64,000 nt of DNA from Bordetella parapertussis. Its GTDB lineage: Bacteria; Pseudomonadota; Gammaproteobacteria; Burkholderiales; Burkholderiaceae_C. Under the pieces are notes generated by a model. The model was given only the letters and a program-made list of their open reading frames with translations, did not search any database and was not told the origin of the DNA. The stretch lies in the NCBI GenBank assembly GCA_945901125.1, contig CAMDKD010000009.1, positions 17,810 to 81,809 on the forward strand, given 5' to 3'. The position numbers and the translations under genes were made by a program. Positions 33,777 through 42,352 of this stretch are shown here, piece by piece (the stretch's first letter is position 1; each line of letters opens with the position of its first letter).

Positions 33777-34318
33777 CAGCGCAACACCGGGGCTTTGGCC
33801 TTGACGGAGAGTGACTTTTGCCCTTTGGGGCCGACCATATCGACTTTCAAGCTGCCCAGGCGCGGGTGTTTGGCAAACAGCGGAAATTCGATTTGGGTCA
33901 AAGCCTCAGGCTTGGCGCACTCAAATTCAAGCTCGGCATCCAAGTCGGCGTGCTCTGATTTCTTGCCTTCAAACATGGCCGATTCGGTTTTCACTGATTT
34001 TTCCTGGCACTGTGCAGCAGCTGGAAAGCCCATGAAATAAGCAGCCTTGGCCACGCCTGCCTTTAAATCGGCCACGGCCTTTTTTTCCGCAGCACTGCGC
34101 GGCAGGTATTCATGGCCGAGCAGGCTTTCCATGGGGATCTCAAACGTTGCTTTGACGGTCTTACCCTGAATAACGAGTTCAAGCACACCCAGTCCGTGGC
34201 TGTGGGCCGCATGGCCTTTGTGATCCGCTGCGTGAAGAAGCGCAGCAGACAAAAACAAGGGCAAACATAACAACAAAGAGCGAGCGGATTTCATCGATTT
34301 TGTATTCAAGAAGTTCAT
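33773..34318 (-). CDS. DUF2796 (ZrgA-like) periplasmic zinc-binding protein
   Basis: From the ATG at 34318 this is 181 residues; an ATG at 34294 that starts directly at the signal peptide is an alternative. After the signal (LLLCLPLFLSAALLHA) comes a His-rich start DHKGHAAHSHGLGVLEL, typical of DUF2796. Vibrio ZrgA of this family is a zinc-regulated zinc-uptake protein. It is first gene of the operon. No clear Shine-Dalgarno is visible for either start. Confidence 0.82.
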   Translation of the reverse strand: MNFLNTKSMKSARSLLLCLPLFLSAALLHAADHKGHAAHSHGLGVLELVIQGKTVKATFEIPMESLLGHEYLPRSAAEKKAVADLKAGVAKAAYFMGFPAAAQCQEKSVKTESAMFEGKKSEHADLDAELEFECAKPEALTQIEFPLFAKHPRLGSLKVDMVGPKGQKSLSVKAKAPVLRW

Positions 34319-34405
34319 TTGATGGCTGGAATTATGCACTCGTGCAATGCTGAAAATGACCAGCATTTGCGAGAGTGACAAACCCACAATGGTGTGACAA
34401 GCGAT

Positions 34406-35404
34406 TCAGCCGCCTGCCACTTTCAACATGATTTTTCCGATGTGCGTAGATGACTCCATCAATGCATGGGCTTGAGCAGCTTGGTCAAGATCAAACACCT
34501 GGTGAATCACAGGAAGACATTTGCCCTGCTCCATCATGGGCCAGACGTTTTGTTTGAGTTCAGCCGCCATTTGCGCCTTGTCGGCAAAGCTGCGCGGTCG
34601 CAAAGTGGAGCCCGTGAAAGTGAGACGCTTGACCATCAAGGCTATCCAGTCAACCTCGGTTTTAGAAGGTTGCAAAAATGCAATTTGCACCAGCCGACCG
34701 TCAACCGACAAGGCCTTGAGATTGCGTTGCATATAGTCGCCGCCGACCATGTCCAAAATGATGTTCACGCCTTGCTGTGCGGTTGCTGCCAGGGCTTCAT
34801 CGACAAAGTCCTGGGTCCGGTAATTGATAGCCACATCCGCACCGGCTTTCAGACAAGCCTCGACTTTGTCTGCATTACCGACGGTACACAAAACACGCGC
34901 GCCAAAAGCCTTGGCCAGTTGAATCGCTGTCAAGCCTATGCCTGAGGATCCGCCGTGCACCAGGAATGTTTCGCCCGACTGCAAACGACCGCGCTGAAAC
35001 ACATTCGTCCAGACGGTGAAATAGTTTTCCGGCAGCGCGGCGGCTTGCAACAAGCTCAAACCTTTGGGCACAGGCAAAACCTGGCCTTGCGGTATGGCCA
35101 CGTACTCGGCATACGCGCCGCCGTTGGCCAAGCCGCAGACTGCATCGCCGATGCGCCACTGCGTCACACCTTCACCCACGGCAACCACATGGCCTGAGGC
35201 TTCCAGACCCAAAATGGGGGAAGCACCAGGAGGCGGCGGATAGCGTCCGCTGCGTTGCAAACAATCCGGCCGGTTGACACCTGCATAAGCCACTTTGATC
35301 AGCACGTCGCCGGGGCCGGCCTGAGGTGCGGCGGTTTGCCCCGGGTGCATCACCTCGGGGGCACCGCCAGTGCCGTGTTCTATGTAGCGCATGGAAGATG
35401 TCAT
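34406..35404 (-). CDS. NAD(P)H quinone oxidoreductase, zinc-free MDR family
   Basis: This 332-residue medium-chain reductase is of the quinone oxidoreductase (PIG3-like) type. It has the GroES-like domain with GVNRPDCLQRSGRYPPPPG and the Rossmann part with VHGGSSGIGLTAIQLAKAFG. Zinc ligands of alcohol dehydrogenases are absent. It reduces quinones or enones with NADPH. It stands alone, 87 nt upstream (right) of the DUF2796 gene on the same strand. Confidence 0.9.
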   Translation of the reverse strand: MTSSMRYIEHGTGGAPEVMHPGQTAAPQAGPGDVLIKVAYAGVNRPDCLQRSGRYPPPPGASPILGLEASGHVVAVGEGVTQWRIGDAVCGLANGGAYAEYVAIPQGQVLPVPKGLSLLQAAALPENYFTVWTNVFQRGRLQSGETFLVHGGSSGIGLTAIQLAKAFGARVLCTVGNADKVEACLKAGADVAINYRTQDFVDEALAATAQQGVNIILDMVGGDYMQRNLKALSVDGRLVQIAFLQPSKTEVDWIALMVKRLTFTGSTLRPRSFADKAQMAAELKQNVWPMMEQGKCLPVIHQVFDLDQAAQAHALMESSTHIGKIMLKVAGG

Positions 35405-35506
35405 GGTCAGCCTTTATTCAAAGAATTTTGTTTAATGAATGAGGATAGCACCGCTTAAACGCAAGGCCTGCCAAGGAAGTGCTCATCATTTTTTGTTAAG
35501 AGGATC

Positions 35507-36067
35507 TCACAACCAGACAACTGGCTCGAAATGCACGCTGCCTCGATTGGAACTCAAGGTCATGCCGGCTTCCTGAATAGTGACCTGTAGTTGCATGCTG
35601 CGTTCAGCCATGGCGGCCATGTCTTGCGCGGCCTGATGCGGAATTCTCACCACGCCCAGTTTTTGCTGACGGTGCAATTTGTTTTCAATGCCACGCCACC
35701 AGATGTCGGCCGAGGATGAAAACGCATAGACCAGCACCCGATCCGATTTGCTGCCCGCGCGCTGCAAGACTTTGTCGTCAGGTTGACCGACCTCTATCCA
35801 CAAACGTTTACGCCCGGTGAAATCGGTCAGCGAAACATCCGGGTCGTCGGGGTCGGACAAGCCAGCGCCAAAAGCAAGAACGCCGTCGCCATTGCAAACG
35901 CTTTGTAACTGGTAGGCGTTGAGCGACAAGGCGGCCAATCTGACCATCATGCGCTCGTCGGTTTCGCTGGGGTGCCTGGCCAGCGTCAGTGCGTGGTCGG
36001 CGTAATAGGAGTTGTCAATATCGGCAATTTGCAATTGCGCTTTGTAAACAGTAGATTTGAGTGCCAT
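35507..36067 (-). CDS. yaeQ: YaeQ family protein
   Basis: This 186-residue YaeQ starts MALKSTVYKAQLQIADIDN, with the conserved HALTLARHPSETDERMMVRL and the RKRLWIEVGQPD segment of a PD-(D/E)XK-like fold. The length and N-terminus are standard. Early work linked E. coli YaeQ to suppression of rfaH loss; the function is still unclear. It has no close operon partner. Confidence 0.93.
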   Translation of the reverse strand: MALKSTVYKAQLQIADIDNSYYADHALTLARHPSETDERMMVRLAALSLNAYQLQSVCNGDGVLAFGAGLSDPDDPDVSLTDFTGRKRLWIEVGQPDDKVLQRAGSKSDRVLVYAFSSSADIWWRGIENKLHRQQKLGVVRIPHQAAQDMAAMAERSMQLQVTIQEAGMTLSSNRGSVHFEPVVWL

Positions 36068-36105
36068 GGCGAATCATAGTCGCCGGCACCCGGTAAAGCG
36101 CTAAC

Positions 36106-36300
36106 TTAAGGTTTAACCGCTCTCAAACTCGAGTACAGACGGGACACAGGACGGCTTTTTTGCTCGGCTTCCTGAGCCAACTGGGTACGGATACGTTCGA
36201 AGGTATTGCGAATCGGGGTGTGCTCAGAGGGTACATACTGGTAGCGACGGTCGATTTCGACGTTGCTGCTGTCAGTTTGCAGTTGAAGAGACTTGTACAT
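36106..36300 (-). CDS. Small hypothetical protein
   Basis: From the ATG at 36300, with GGA 8 nt upstream, this is 64 residues: MYKSLQLQTDSSNVEIDRRY and a basic helical C-terminus (FERIRTQLAQEAEQKSR). A longer frame from 36369 has a poor start. No domain is recognised. It lies between yaeQ and the second bactofilin on the same strand, and the high charge suggests a cytosolic or nucleic-acid-associated protein. Confidence 0.5.
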   Translation of the reverse strand: MYKSLQLQTDSSNVEIDRRYQYVPSEHTPIRNTFERIRTQLAQEAEQKSRPVSRLYSSLRAVKP

Positions 36301-36427
36301 GAAGTGATCCGTTAACAATCTTGTGACTGATAACGAACCAAGAGCAAAACCGGATGACAGGTTTTGCATAAAAAAAGAATTAAATTTGGTTTTTCAACGC
36401 AAAAAGCCAAAAATGTATTTAATAGTA

Positions 36428-36805
36428 TTATTTCTTGACAGGTTGTGAGTCAAGTGGTTTATTCGTCGATTTGGCGTTGGCATGTTGAACCATGTTGCCC
36501 TTGAACTGACCACCGCGCTCGATTTCTATATCGGAATAATCCAATTGACCGGACACACTGCCCGTACGGTGAATCAAAATATGGTCATGACAGAGGATAT
36601 TGTCGGACAGCAGCCCATGTACATCGATGACTTTGGCTTCTATCTTGCCGGCCACATTGCCCTTGGGTCCGATTTGCAAATCAGACACATGGACTTCGCC
36701 GTTGACTGTGCCATTGATGCTGGCAGTACCAGGGGCGTATATGGTGCCCGTGAACACCACGCCTTCTCCAATGATCAAACTGCTTTGGGTGACTTGGTCG
36801 GCCAT
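36428..36805 (-). CDS. Bactofilin, second copy
   Basis: From the ATG at 36805, with GAGG upstream, this is 125 residues. The beta-helix core (GEGVVFTGTIYAPGTASI, GNVAGKIEAKVIDVHGLL) closes with IEIERGGQFKGNM, parallel to the copy at 30320-30733. The C-terminal tail is Lys/Ser-rich rather than Pro-rich. The two may co-polymerise or serve different sites. It is divergent from the three-gene zinc-ribbon membrane cluster, sharing a 240-nt promoter region. Confidence 0.9.
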   Translation of the reverse strand: MADQVTQSSLIIGEGVVFTGTIYAPGTASINGTVNGEVHVSDLQIGPKGNVAGKIEAKVIDVHGLLSDNILCHDHILIHRTGSVSGQLDYSDIEIERGGQFKGNMVQHANAKSTNKPLDSQPVKK

Positions 36806-37045
36806 GTTATTCCTCAAATTTATATATTCAATCTAAGGTACCTATTCTAGAGCATTGTTGGTAATTTTTTATTTTTATCATTTACACCATATATTGAATT
36901 CAAGAAAGTTTCATTACTTCAATAAACTCCGGATTGCAGCTTTAGTCGAACAGAGCTGCTCAAGTACGGGCATGATCAGCCGATCCAAGTAGTGCAAGAA
37001 TGGCTTGCAAACCGTGGTCAATATTGACTATTTCACCCTCCCCCT

Positions 37046-37564
37046 ATGTCCAGCCTGAATAAATACCTGATCATGGCCATATTGATGACAGCCATCAATG
37101 TGCCTATGTATTTTTATTCGAAAGCGCTCCTGAAAGGACCGCAGCTTGATGCTGCGCCGCAACAAAATATGGCAAATCCGCCACAGGACGCACACGGCAG
37201 CGACCACGAAGCATCCACAGAACACGGTTCCGACCATGCCGCCGCCCCGGCGGAAAAGTCGAACTTGCAAGAGGAGCTTGCCGCTCAGGAGAGACCTGAG
37301 CGCTTTCAGCCTTTGGCCGGTCTTTACAAACCGCCATTGCTTGGCAAATGCAAAAAACTGTTCGAAAGATTCAACCGTAAAAATTTCCCGGACAAGCCCT
37401 ACAAGGCTTTTGTCTACAGCTTTGATGGCGAAGCCGCTTACTGCGCAGATGCATACACCGACAAAAGTCAGGAAGCCGCAGAAGAAATCGTGATCAGAGA
37501 TTGTGAAGAACACCACGCAGGCTCAGGTAAATACTCCCCGTGCCGAATTTATTCATCTGAATGA
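37046..37564 (+). CDS. Hypothetical membrane-anchored protein (cluster gene 1)
   Basis: This 172-residue protein has one N-terminal TM (about 7-25, LIMAILMTAINVPMYFY), an acidic His-containing linker (DAHGSDHEASTEHGSDH) and a C-terminal globular part with four cysteines (GKCKKL, AYCADA, RDCEEH, SPCRIY), likely periplasmic. I recognise no family. The Asp/His linker could bind divalent metal. Its stop overlaps the next gene by 4 nt (ATGA). It starts a three-gene run divergent from a bactofilin gene. Confidence 0.7.
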   Translation: MSSLNKYLIMAILMTAINVPMYFYSKALLKGPQLDAAPQQNMANPPQDAHGSDHEASTEHGSDHAAAPAEKSNLQEELAAQERPERFQPLAGLYKPPLLGKCKKLFERFNRKNFPDKPYKAFVYSFDGEAAYCADAYTDKSQEAAEEIVIRDCEEHHAGSGKYSPCRIYSSE

Positions 37565-38796
37565 AAGACACAGGTAACACCATGGAATGCGGCGCTTGCG
37601 GAAAACCCATCTCACTGACTGCGAAATTTTGCGGCAAATGCGGCGCGCCCGTGAAACGTCCCGCGCCTGTCGCAGCAGAAGAAACCGCGAATGCGCCTTT
37701 GCTTCAAGCCGCGTTAGCAGACATTCCTTCGGATACAGAGAACAATGAGAAAAAATCAGCCGCTGAGGTTGAAGACTTGGTGTTGACATTGGATATTCCT
37801 CAACCCGCTTCAGAGCACGCCTCTATGTTGAAAATCGACCTGGACTTGGCGCTTGAGGCGCAGGACGACACAAGCAAACCTGTGGATGCGGCCAAGCCGG
37901 TAGTGGTTGAACACGAAACAGTCAATCCTGCACAAGCCTTGTCAACCGATTCTTCAGCCGCACACGGTTCAGTGGTGTCTGCTGAATGGCTGGCAGCACG
38001 AGAAAAGTCTGAAAGCGACATCAAACAGTTGCTGGAAAAAAATTCGCAACTGCTGGATTTCATCTCCTTAAATTCCCAGCAGCTGAGTCATTTCCAATCC
38101 TTACCTAATCCAACAGAACAACTGCTGCGCGAGATGATGGAGCGGCAAACACAACTCGCTGAGCAACTTCACTCATTGCAACAACATTTAGCTAAACCAG
38201 CTGAGCCGGTTGTCATCAAATTACCTGACGAGTTCAAACTGACGCTGGAAAAGCAAAGAATCGAATTGCAAAAATCATTCGGCCAGAACATTGCGCAAAA
38301 CACCGCCAATGTAGAGGCTGCCAACCAGCAGACGCTGGCGCGCATTGAAGAATTGATGGCAGAGAACACGCAAGCTGCCAAAACCCTGGAAAGCAATCTG
38401 GCTCCCTTGAGTACGTCGGTCAATGAACTCAAAACCAAGCTGCAAGCCATAGGCAAAAAAGTCGATGAAACAGCTGCCAAAACAGCCAAAGCCTCCAACC
38501 TTAAACAAGAAGACAGCACCGAAGGCAGCGGAGGATTCATTATTTTCATCATCGGTTTGCTCTGCGGTCTGACCGTGGTGCTGAGTTCATTGGCGATTTA
38601 CAACTTCCTAAGCCGGGAAGTTGCCCCCGCGGCCAAAGACGGTCACGAGGCTTCCGCGGCTGATGCCGGTCACGATAAACCTGCGCACAGCGAAGCGGCA
38701 CATGACTCACCGGTCAAAGACGATGCCGGCCACGGTTCAACTTCATCGCACGACAAACCCGCCTCAGACAGCAGCAGCAAAGCCAAGAGTCATTGA
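37561..38796 (+). CDS. Zinc-ribbon, coiled-coil membrane protein (cluster gene 2)
   Basis: This 411-residue protein has an N-terminal zinc ribbon with Cys10, Cys13, Cys24 and Cys27 (MECGACGKP and KFCGKCGAP). An acidic linker follows, then a long helical coiled coil rich in Gln/Glu (about 135-310), one TM (about 324-347) and a His/Ser/Asp-rich tail with repeated GHD/AHD motifs. The topology suggests a cytosolic ribbon and coiled coil with a periplasmic metal-binding tail. I know no assigned function. It overlaps gene 1 and precedes gene 3 by 25 nt. Confidence 0.75.
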   Translation: MKDTGNTMECGACGKPISLTAKFCGKCGAPVKRPAPVAAEETANAPLLQAALADIPSDTENNEKKSAAEVEDLVLTLDIPQPASEHASMLKIDLDLALEAQDDTSKPVDAAKPVVVEHETVNPAQALSTDSSAAHGSVVSAEWLAAREKSESDIKQLLEKNSQLLDFISLNSQQLSHFQSLPNPTEQLLREMMERQTQLAEQLHSLQQHLAKPAEPVVIKLPDEFKLTLEKQRIELQKSFGQNIAQNTANVEAANQQTLARIEELMAENTQAAKTLESNLAPLSTSVNELKTKLQAIGKKVDETAAKTAKASNLKQEDSTEGSGGFIIFIIGLLCGLTVVLSSLAIYNFLSREVAPAAKDGHEASAADAGHDKPAHSEAAHDSPVKDDAGHGSTSSHDKPASDSSSKAKSH

Positions 38797-38821
38797 CAGT
38801 GATGGACATCGAAAGCCAGCC

Positions 38822-39472
38822 ATGATTTGCACCAGCTGCTATTTCATCAATCCCAGCGAAAATGTGTTTTGCCAAAACTGCGGCTCACATTTGCCGCACG
38901 TGCAGAGCCAGAAACCAAGCATTTCACCGCTGATTCTGGCCAACACGCTGGACAACAGTTCATTGTTGATTTCACGCGGTCCCTGGCAAATGCGCATGGA
39001 CTTGTGGATGCCGTTCATATGGCTGACCATGTTGGTGTTTGTCCTCACGCTGAACAACAGCTACGCGCTGGGTATTCTGGGTGTTGGACTGGCTTTTGCT
39101 CTGTACAAATCTCATGACACTCAGCAAATCATTCAGCAAAACATACCGGTCGAGTTGATCAACAAGACCATCATCGCCTATGGACCGGCTAACACCACCA
39201 GCCGTTTTTCCTTGCCCACCGGAGTGTTGTACCTGCTGTCTGATGGCTTGTATTTCAAGTCCTTTGACAGCAACGAGGAGATCTCATTTATTCACATTGA
39301 AATCTCATTCACCGACACTGCTGTCAGAAAAGGCGGTTTGTCCATTTTCTCAAACTGGCATGAAATAGAAATGAACAACGGTATGAATGAACGCTTCACT
39401 TTCACCGTGCAAAACGGCGGCGAATGGATGCTGTTGATGAAAGTGGTTCGCAGCGAACTCAACAAACGCTAA
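38822..39472 (+). CDS. Zinc-ribbon membrane protein (cluster gene 3)
   Basis: From the ATG at 38822 this is 216 residues; a longer frame from 38621 overlaps the previous gene and looks non-coding. An N-terminal zinc ribbon (Cys3, Cys6, Cys17, Cys20) is followed by two TMs (about 62-77 and 80-96). The C-terminal soluble domain (GVLYLLSDGLYFKSF and later strands) has the beta-strand rhythm of a PH/GRAM-like fold. The function is unknown. It shares the zinc-ribbon plus membrane theme with gene 2. Confidence 0.72.
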   Translation: MICTSCYFINPSENVFCQNCGSHLPHVQSQKPSISPLILANTLDNSSLLISRGPWQMRMDLWMPFIWLTMLVFVLTLNNSYALGILGVGLAFALYKSHDTQQIIQQNIPVELINKTIIAYGPANTTSRFSLPTGVLYLLSDGLYFKSFDSNEEISFIHIEISFTDTAVRKGGLSIFSNWHEIEMNNGMNERFTFTVQNGGEWMLLMKVVRSELNKR

Positions 39473-39483
39473 AGCGGCGTTTG

Positions 39484-40824
39484 TCAGGTCTTGAACAGGC
39501 TTTCCATTTCGCGGCGAACCTTATAAGCCGGTAAACCGGTGTCCATGGCGACATCGTCCCAACACAAAGACTGTCCTTTTTTCACCGGTCGTATAAGTTT
39601 GACCTGGTGCGCCAAGCCCAGCGGCAAACCGCCCATGCGTGCCGAGGTTTGTGCAGGCAGCAATTTGCCCCAAACCGTGTAACCACCCTCGCCGTCCAGC
39701 ATTTCACCGGCTTGCAAATCGCGTTTGGCCGTCGCCACCACATCGGCGTGCCAGCCCTGGGCCACGCCTGTCGCCTCGCCGCGCAAAGCGACGCTGGCAA
39801 CCGACATACCGACTTCCAGTCCGATCAAGTGCCAGCGCTTGTACAAAGTGAAATAACGACCGCTGGGGTCGGTGTGCGCGTTGTATTCCTCGAAGCAGTG
39901 TTTGATGTAATCGGTCTCGGCTTCCACCGTCACCCACACGCCCATGCGTATGTCATATGGAATGACGCGGCCATCGGCTTCAAGCGAAGAAATCACTTCG
40001 ACCATGCCTTTGCGCTCAAGCACGCCACCTTCGCTCATGGGGCGGGTGACGAACGGAATGTCTTCGACACTGGCCGGCGGGTACAACAAACCGTTAGACG
40101 GTACGTGCAAACCGGTGGCGTTAGACACAGCCGTGCATTCGATGGAAGGCTTAGAGCCATCCAAAAAACTGTTGAACATTTTTGGGTTCAAACCACCGCG
40201 TGCGGCTTGCTCGGGCGTCAAACCGTAATTGCCCCAGACTGTTTCAGGCGTTGACTCGCTGAAATGCGGCAGCCATTTGTGGCCGCGACCGGCCGCTGTG
40301 ACCGGGAAACCGCAAGTGCGCGCCCAGTCCACCAGATCGCAAATAAGCGCAGGCTGGTCGCCGAAAGCCAACGAATAAACCAAACCAGCATCAGCCGCCT
40401 TGCGAGCCAGCAAAGGGCCGCAAAACGCATCGGCTTCCACGGTGACATTCACCACGTGTTTGCCATGGGCAAACGCCGACAGGCAATGCTCTACCGCAGC
40501 AATCGGGTTGCCTGTGCATTCGACCACCACATCGACCAAGGGGTGGGACACCAGCGACTGCCAGTCCTCGGTTAAAAAAGTCAGGCCTTGCTTAAATGCA
40601 TTGTCCAGACTTTGGGCCGAGGCCTGGTGCGCTGGCCAGCCCACGCGGGCGAGATTAGCACGCGCGTTGTCAATCGATAAATCGGCAATGCCGACCAGAT
40701 GCACACCGGGGGTGCGCGGCACTTGCGCCAGGTACATGGCACCGAATTTCCCGGCACCTATGAGCGCGACACGGATGGGTTTATTGTCAGCGGCGCGTTG
40801 TTGAAGTTGCTGGTACAGGCTCAT
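39484..40824 (-). CDS. NAD(P)-dependent oxidoreductase with SAF domain
   Basis: This 446-residue protein begins with a Rossmann fold (VALIGAGKFGAMYLAQ), has a homoserine-dehydrogenase-like middle, and ends in a SAF domain (about 355-435, ATAKRDLQAGEMLDGEG to LIRPVKKGQSLCWDD). Such proteins are often listed as predicted homoserine dehydrogenases, but the true substrate is unknown. It overlaps the PhyH dioxygenase gene by 4 nt, so the two probably act on one pathway: hydroxylation, then oxidation or reduction of a polar metabolite. Confidence 0.82.
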   Translation of the reverse strand: MSLYQQLQQRAADNKPIRVALIGAGKFGAMYLAQVPRTPGVHLVGIADLSIDNARANLARVGWPAHQASAQSLDNAFKQGLTFLTEDWQSLVSHPLVDVVVECTGNPIAAVEHCLSAFAHGKHVVNVTVEADAFCGPLLARKAADAGLVYSLAFGDQPALICDLVDWARTCGFPVTAAGRGHKWLPHFSESTPETVWGNYGLTPEQAARGGLNPKMFNSFLDGSKPSIECTAVSNATGLHVPSNGLLYPPASVEDIPFVTRPMSEGGVLERKGMVEVISSLEADGRVIPYDIRMGVWVTVEAETDYIKHCFEEYNAHTDPSGRYFTLYKRWHLIGLEVGMSVASVALRGEATGVAQGWHADVVATAKRDLQAGEMLDGEGGYTVWGKLLPAQTSARMGGLPLGLAHQVKLIRPVKKGQSLCWDDVAMDTGLPAYKVRREMESLFKT

Positions 40825-41702
40825 GCGGCGGTTTTGGTCTGGTCAACAGGTACATCGGTGGTCACCAGCGCACTGGCGGGCAGGCCTTTGGCCCAGGGAA
40901 GATCAACCGGGTAGGACTTGGTCAGGCAATCGTCGGGCAGGCATTCGATGGGCGTGAAATCGCGGTGCGCGATGTACTCGGGGCGTTTGTGGCGACGGAT
41001 GTGGTTGGAGACAGCGCACAAACTCAGGTAGACGCTGACCCGGTTCCAGGGCGACAAGTTGCTGGCCGAGGCATGCACCAGGCAGCTGTGGAACAAAATC
41101 ATGGAACCGGCCGGGCCGGTCGGGCTGACAATGCCGCCTTGTTTGCCACCGGCACGATCCACCAGTTGGGCGATCAGATCGTTGTCCACGGTCCACAGCG
41201 GGTAGCTGGTGGTGGTCAGGTCATGCTTGGCGTCGACCACGCCTTTTTTGTGGCTGCCGGGAATAAACATCAGCGGGCCGTTGAATTCGTTGACATCGTC
41301 CAGAAAAATGGCCACGTTCATGGCGCGCTCGGTGGGCATCATGTCGTCGTTCAGCCAGGTGCCGTAATCCTGGTGCCACTGCCAGACATCGCCTTCAAAA
41401 GCCATCTTGCCGTTGATCTTGAACTGGTGCATGTACAGCTTTTCACCGAACAACTCCTCAACGGGTTCGATCATGCGCGGATGGCGGGCCAGCTTGGCAA
41501 ACGGCTCGGAATACATGTGAGCGGCGAAATTGGTGCGTACCGCATCCTTGCCTTTTTCACGCACGTTGAAGGCTTCCCGACGGCTGTACAAATTGGGGAC
41601 TTCATCAACCAGGTTTTTGGTTTCCTCGGGGGTAAACAAGCCGGGGAAGAACAAATAACCTTCTCGGTCGAATTCGGCGTGTTGTTCAGGCGTCAATTTC
41701 AT
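40821..41702 (-). CDS. Phytanoyl-CoA dioxygenase (PhyH/EctD-like) hydroxylase
   Basis: This 293-residue Fe(II)/2-oxoglutarate oxygenase has the facial triad HxD in WQWHQDYGTW, the distal His in LVHASASNL and Arg in PWNRVSVYLS. The WQWHQDYGTW segment resembles ectoine hydroxylase. No ectABC genes are seen here, so the substrate is open. It is translationally coupled to the SAF-domain oxidoreductase gene. The ATG is at 41702 with a GGAG-like site in front. Confidence 0.87.
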   Translation of the reverse strand: MKLTPEQHAEFDREGYLFFPGLFTPEETKNLVDEVPNLYSRREAFNVREKGKDAVRTNFAAHMYSEPFAKLARHPRMIEPVEELFGEKLYMHQFKINGKMAFEGDVWQWHQDYGTWLNDDMMPTERAMNVAIFLDDVNEFNGPLMFIPGSHKKGVVDAKHDLTTTSYPLWTVDNDLIAQLVDRAGGKQGGIVSPTGPAGSMILFHSCLVHASASNLSPWNRVSVYLSLCAVSNHIRRHKRPEYIAHRDFTPIECLPDDCLTKSYPVDLPWAKGLPASALVTTDVPVDQTKTAA

Positions 41703-41830
41703 GGGAACTCCAGTTGCAAATCTAACAATATCCAGCCATTATCCAACCAACTGACATCCCCTACTGTCAACTTGGTGCCATCTCTGCATAATGCAGGCAA
41801 TTCCGCTTCTCAGCCTTTGGAAAGAAAATC

Positions 41831-42268
41831 ATGAACAAACACCTGTTAATTGCGGCCTTGCTAGGCTTTAATCTTCACTTCGCCCAAGCTGCCGACGTGT
41901 CCGGACCTTCTGCCGCCGGCTCAGACCTGGGTAACGCCAAGGCGCAGATCGAGAAAAAAGACTGGCCCGGGGCCATCTCCACACTGGAGAAATTCGTCAA
42001 GGCCAACCCTAATGATGCCGACGGCTACAACCTGCTCGGCTACAGCCTGCGCAATGCCAAACGCTACCCTGAGGCCGTCTTCAATTACAAGGAAGCCTTG
42101 CGCATAGACCCGCAGCACCGGGGCGCGCATGAATACCTGGGCATGGCCTATGTGCAGACCAAAGAGATCGCCAAAGCAAAAGAGTTGCTGGTCTCATTGG
42201 AAAAAATCTGCGGCCTCAAGTGCGAGGAATACGTGGATTTGAAAAAGGCGATCGACAAAGGCAAGTAA
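41831..42268 (+). CDS. Periplasmic TPR protein
   Basis: This 145-residue protein has a signal peptide (MNKHLLIAALLGFNLHFAQA) and two to three tetratricopeptide repeats (AISTLEKFVKANPNDADGYN and onward, including EALRIDPQHRGAHEYLGMAY). The C-terminus has a CGLKC pair that could form a disulphide. TPRs mediate protein contacts and the partner is unknown. GGAAAG lies before the ATG. Confidence 0.85.
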   Translation: MNKHLLIAALLGFNLHFAQAADVSGPSAAGSDLGNAKAQIEKKDWPGAISTLEKFVKANPNDADGYNLLGYSLRNAKRYPEAVFNYKEALRIDPQHRGAHEYLGMAYVQTKEIAKAKELLVSLEKICGLKCEEYVDLKKAIDKGK

Positions 42269-42352
42269 TTTTTTTCCTGCTTATTCACCACCGCAAGCAG
42301 GCGGATTGATTCAGCGTTTAAATGCCAGGCGTGAAATCAATCAAGCTGTGAC

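Noticed and set aside
38621..38821. Upstream extension of the third zinc-ribbon cluster gene
   Set aside because: It would overlap the preceding gene by 176 nt, and it is rich in Arg/Pro/Thr without structure. The ATG at 38822 places the zinc ribbon directly at the N-terminus.
42276..42302. CCTGCTT/AAGCAGG stem after the TPR gene, considered as terminator
   Set aside because: The T-run lies before the stem on the plus strand and there is none after it, so it does not fit an intrinsic terminator on either strand.
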